From: Actinocorallia sp039871655
GTDB lineage: Bacteria > Actinomycetota > Actinomycetes > Streptosporangiales > Streptosporangiaceae
Direction: 5' to 3'
Length of the DNA stretch: 64,000 nt
Assembly: GCF_039871655.1 (NCBI RefSeq)
Contig: NZ_JBDPLZ010000001.1
Span: 1 to 64,000, forward strand
How positions within the stretch are numbered: the first letter of the stretch is position 1; each line of letters starts with the position of its first letter. The position numbers and the translations under genes were made by a program. Under the pieces are notes generated by a model. The model was not told the DNA's origin and did not search any database. It was given only the letters and a program-made list of their open reading frames with translations. Shown here piece after piece: positions 62,663 through 64,000 of the stretch.

Positions 62663-63814
62663 ATGACCGCGTACTTGGACTCGGCGGCGACCACGCGGGT
62701 CGACCCCCGGGTCGCCGAGGTGGTCCTCCACTGGATGACCACAGAGTTCGGCAATGCCGGAAGCCGCACCCATGACTGGGGAACCAGGGCCAAGCGAGTA
62801 GTCCAGCAGGCTCGGGAGCAGCTCGCCGGACGGCTTGGCGCCGGACCATCTGAGCTGGTCTTCACGTCGGGCGCCACCGAGAGCAACAACATCGCGCTGC
62901 TCGGCCTGGCTCCGTACGGAGAGTCCCAAGGCCGCCGCCACATCATCAGCTCCGCGATCGAGCACAAGGCCGTCCTTGAGCCCTTGGAGCACCTGGCTTC
63001 CCGCGGATTCGACGTCGATCTGATTTCTCCGGGCCCATCCGGATGGGTGAGCGTCGAAGCTGTCCGCGAGCGGCTGCGTGACGACACGTTGCTGGTCTCT
63101 GTCATGCACGTCAACAACGAGACTGGAGTGATCCAGCCTGTCGCGGAACTGGCGGAGCAGCTGCGTGACACCCCTACCTACCTGCACGTGGACGCCGCTC
63201 AGGGATTCTGCAAGCTCCCCGAGGATCTCAAAGCACCGATCGACATGATCAGCATTAGCGGCCACAAGGTTGGAGCGCCCAAGGGGGTCGGCGCGCTGCT
63301 CGTCCGGCGGCGTGGCCGTGACACTGTTCCGCTTACTCCTCTGATGTACGGCGGCGGGCAAGAACGCAAGCTTCGGCCTGGCACGCTACCGGTCCCGCTC
63401 ATCGCCGGCCTCGCCAAGGCTGCCGAGCTCTTTGAGAAGGAGCATGAGCAGTGGTGGAACCAGGCCGTGGCATTCCGCGCTCGCCTGGTAGAGGCTCTCG
63501 GCAAGACCAAGGTTCGTTTCAACGGTGACCAGGAACACGTGGTCCCGCACATCCTTAACCTGTCCTTTGAGGGTGTGGATGCCGAGGCCCTGATCGTCCA
63601 GCTCAAGGAGCTTGTGGCTGTCTCCACCGGTTCTGCCTGCACTAGCGCGTCCTACACCCCTAGCCATGTCCTGCGCGGCATGGGGCTGCCGGACGAGATC
63701 GCCGGCAACGGCCTGCGGCTGTCCTGGTTCCCCGACCAGGTGCAGGACCTGGACGTCAACGAGCTGGTGGACGAGATCTCTGAGTTTCAGGCGGAGGCGT
63801 CCTACTTCGCCTGA
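62663..63814 (+). CDS. dndA: cysteine desulfurase DndA
   Basis: 383 residues, PLP-dependent NifS/IscS-like aminotransferase. PLP lysine is K202 (ISGHKVGAPKGVGALL), catalytic Cys326 lies in STGSACTSASYTPSHVL, and the GATESNNIALLG block binds the cofactor phosphate. Its divergent placement beside dndBCDE makes it the dedicated sulfur donor for DndC, as in Streptomyces lividans. ATG 62663 is preferred; an ATG at 62642 would add seven residues but has a weaker site. Confidence 0.9.
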   Translation: MTAYLDSAATTRVDPRVAEVVLHWMTTEFGNAGSRTHDWGTRAKRVVQQAREQLAGRLGAGPSELVFTSGATESNNIALLGLAPYGESQGRRHIISSAIEHKAVLEPLEHLASRGFDVDLISPGPSGWVSVEAVRERLRDDTLLVSVMHVNNETGVIQPVAELAEQLRDTPTYLHVDAAQGFCKLPEDLKAPIDMISISGHKVGAPKGVGALLVRRRGRDTVPLTPLMYGGGQERKLRPGTLPVPLIAGLAKAAELFEKEHEQWWNQAVAFRARLVEALGKTKVRFNGDQEHVVPHILNLSFEGVDAEALIVQLKELVAVSTGSACTSASYTPSHVLRGMGLPDEIAGNGLRLSWFPDQVQDLDVNELVDEISEFQAEASYFA

Positions 63815-64000
63815 TCAGGACTCCTTGCGACGCACCAGGCGGTGTCCCCGAAGCTCCCTTCCGCAGCGGAGGAGTTCAGTCTCCCAACCATCCTCCGTTC
63901 CGATGAGGTGCGGGTTTCGGTAGAGTCCGGCCCGCACCTCGGAGTGCGTCAACCGCCGGTACTTGGGGGCGTCCGGATCATCGGAAGCCAAGAACTCATG
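63815..64000 (-). CDS. C-terminal end of an unidentified gene, runs off the window
   Basis: An uninterrupted minus-strand frame from the right edge to a TGA at 63815, directly after the dndA stop. The 61 visible residues are polar (YRRLTHSEVRAGLYRNPHLI, GWETELLRCGRELRGHRLVRR) with a basic end. I do not recognise it. Convergence on dndA and location in the island make a further defence or restriction gene possible. Confidence 0.5.
   Translation of the reverse strand, partial: HEFLASDDPDAPKYRRLTHSEVRAGLYRNPHLIGTEDGWETELLRCGRELRGHRLVRRKES

Overview
The window is high-GC actinobacterial chromosome. The gene content (proteasome-era ClpP1/ClpP2 pair, RodA-PBP2-MreDCB cluster, folC-DUF4233-ndk, obgE-proB-proA with nadD-rsfS nearby, a very long RNase E/G with disordered tails, TIGR03936/TIGR03960 radical-SAM pair, GlnR-like site at a nitrate transporter) fits a mycelial actinomycete, most likely in the Streptosporangiales or a relative; I cannot fix the genus from sequence reading alone.

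Layout. 1-0.5 kb: 5' end of a 16S rRNA gene on the minus strand with its leader and two tandem promoters. 0.6-2.5 kb: a decayed SalK/SCO6745-like gene and two identical tRNA-Ala(GGC) genes that bracket an ArsR-SRPBCC pair. 2.5-19.5 kb: a largely minus-strand housekeeping block (histidine phosphatase, rsfS, nadD, proA, proB, obgE, rpmA, rplU, rne, radical-SAM pair) interrupted by plus-strand insertions: a HAD phosphoglucomutase plus GH65 phosphorylase, and an M48 protease. 19.5-34 kb: radical SAM, rodA-mrdA-mreD-mreC-mreB, ndk, DUF4233, folC, valS. 33.6-37.8 kb: a proline/glutamine-rich membrane protein and a histidine kinase-response regulator-histidine kinase set. 37.9-42.4 kb: clpX, clpP2, clpP1 and trigger factor. 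42.7-51.6 kb: tRNA-Pro, a NarK-type nitrate transporter, a two-gene K+/H+ antiporter, a paired acyl-CoA dehydrogenase operon with a perfect operator-like palindrome, a DUF1772/AraC divergent pair, and tRNA-Gly(TCC).

Immediately after tRNA-Gly the character of the DNA changes. From 51.65 kb to the right edge there is a genomic island: three decayed insertion sequences (IS5-, IS1182-like and IS701-type), a two-gene unit of a PD-(D/E)XK-type nuclease and a small partner, an AIPR-family protein with its own nuclease-like N terminus, and a complete DNA phosphorothioation locus, dndBCDE on the minus strand with divergent dndA. DndA (cysteine desulfurase) supplies sulfur, DndC (PP-loop/Fe-S), DndD (SMC-like ATPase) and DndE (nicked-DNA binder) insert it into the backbone, and DndB has the DGQHR motif of the regulatory/specificity subunit. 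No dndFGH restriction genes are visible; the two nuclease-like genes sitting beside dnd are candidates for an alternative effector or for independent phage-defence modules. A further minus-strand gene runs off the right edge.

Main points for a second look: the island with its unassigned nuclease pair and AIPR gene; a probable stop-codon loss that extends the HAD protein 166 nt into the GH65 gene; several strong palindromes that look like operators (10.2, 28.4, 44.5, 49.9 and 62.6 kb); and the duplicated tRNA-Ala flanking a regulator cassette.
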